Shown: piece after piece, positions 63,527-64,000 of the stretch
Layout: every line of letters begins with the position of its first letter
Position numbering within the stretch: the stretch's first letter is position 1
Origin: Flavihumibacter fluminis
GTDB lineage: Bacteria; Bacteroidota; Bacteroidia; Chitinophagales; Chitinophagaceae
Assembly (NCBI RefSeq): GCF_021491375.1
Contig: NZ_JAKEVY010000002.1
Location: 1,054,001 to 1,118,000 of the forward strand
Direction: 5' to 3'
Length of the DNA: 64,000 nucleotides
Notes under the pieces: model-generated
Databases searched by the model: none
The model's input: the letters and a program-made list of their open reading frames with translations, nothing else
What the model was told of the DNA's origin: nothing
Made by a program: the position numbers and the translations under genes

Positions 63527-64000
63527 ATGTTCAGATACATAATACATAAAATGCTTTATGGGGTTGCGGTGCTGCTGGGAGTAGTAGTGTTGGTCTTTTT
63601 CCTGTTCCAGGGATTCGGAGATCCTTCGCGTCTTGTAATGGGGCAAAGAGCCGATCAGGCTACCCAGGAAAATATACGCCGTGATCTGTACCTGGATCAA
63701 CCCAAATGGAAACAATTCCTGGGATACCTGAATGATGTTTCTCCAATCGGATTACATACAGAGGAGGAAATTCAGCGGAAGAAGCTGAAAGGAGTTTTCC
63801 TGGATATCGGATCCCGCCAACTTGGCTTGAAACGACCTTACTTGCGTACCTCTTACCAGAGCAGGAGAGAAGTTGGCACTATCATAGCGGAAGCTTTGCC
63901 AGGCACCCTGATGCTGGCAGTTGCTGCCATGTTTTTTGCAACAGCGGCAGGAATTTCCCTGGGTGTCTTAGCTGCTCTAAAAAAAGGTACCTGGCTCGAT
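63527..64000 (+). CDS. ABC transporter permease (DppB/OppB type), cut by window edge
   Basis: The first 158 codons of an oligopeptide-type permease. An N-terminal helix (about 10-30, VAVLLGVVVLVFFLFQ) is followed by a large periplasmic loop with KWKQFLGYLNDVSPIGLH, then the second helix region beginning IIAEALPGTLMLAVAAM. The gene continues past the window. The start MFRYIIHKML is chosen; an upstream in-frame ATG in the purine-rich repeat would add 22 charged residues before the helix. Substrate cannot be inferred. Confidence 0.85.
   Translation, partial: MFRYIIHKMLYGVAVLLGVVVLVFFLFQGFGDPSRLVMGQRADQATQENIRRDLYLDQPKWKQFLGYLNDVSPIGLHTEEEIQRKKLKGVFLDIGSRQLGLKRPYLRTSYQSRREVGTIIAEALPGTLMLAVAAMFFATAAGISLGVLAALKKGTWLD

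Overview
This window is chromosomal DNA from a member of the Bacteroidota, most likely the family Chitinophagaceae or a close relative (inference). The evidence is the Bacteroidota-type -7 promoter element TAnnTTTG upstream of many genes, the absence of Shine-Dalgarno dependence, a type IX secretion C-terminal sorting domain, a TonB receptor with a carboxypeptidase-regulatory-like N-terminus, a Bacteroidota-type LptD, and families typical of the phylum (DUF6089, DUF6807, DUF1599, BT_3928). No phage, insertion sequence, CRISPR array or rRNA is visible. One tRNA (Arg, anticodon TCT) is present. No gene-free stretch exceeds about 300 bases.

Layout. 1-6.3 kb: cell-envelope genes (OstA-like protein cut by the left edge, MlaD/MCE protein, amidase, LptD, acyltransferase). 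6.3-7.7 kb: uracil-DNA glycosylase and a small DUF937-like protein. 7.7-16.2 kb: a secreted catabolic cluster (Tat-exported Gfo/Idh/MocA oxidoreductase, DUF6807, phosphodiesterase, propeller-cytochrome c, beta-propeller glycosidase, triple-domain esterase) with no SusC/SusD pair. 16.2-18.6 kb: CAP lipoprotein and an ABC-F ATPase with an attenuator-like leader. 18.7-27.5 kb: a complete histidine-utilisation operon (MarR regulator, hutH, hutU, a Mur-ligase-like enzyme, hutI, a cation/proton antiporter, hutG). 27.5-35.3 kb: patatin-barrel protein, Uup-type ABC-F, TonB receptor, AI-2E-family permease. 35.3-42.5 kb: an RND tripartite efflux operon with its TetR regulator and a second divergent TetR gene.

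42.4-44.0 kb holds the most notable island: three small AT-rich genes in the order toxin candidate, HTH antitoxin, SecB-like chaperone. This is the arrangement of toxin-antitoxin-chaperone (TAC) systems. A near-perfect palindrome sits just before the first start codon. 44.1-46.0 kb: two tandem paralogous secreted proteins of unknown function.

46.2-54.8 kb: the translation genes thrS-infC and rpmI-rplT, usually contiguous, are separated here by a 5.3-kb gene for a T9SS-exported subtilisin. 55-64 kb: arginine decarboxylase, a DUF6089 outer-membrane protein, a TraB/GumN protein, ndk, an NrnA-like DHH phosphatase, an FKBP lipoprotein, folP, DUF1599, a BT_3928-type membrane protein, and the start of an oligopeptide-type ABC permease.

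A recurrent non-coding feature is a family of 7-base-period repeats (GTGAGAC/GTGAGAT/GTGAAAG, and probably GGAGACA) found at gene 3' ends at 5.5, 58.4, 60.9 and 63.5 kb. In one case the repeat encodes the last residues and stop codon of a gene.
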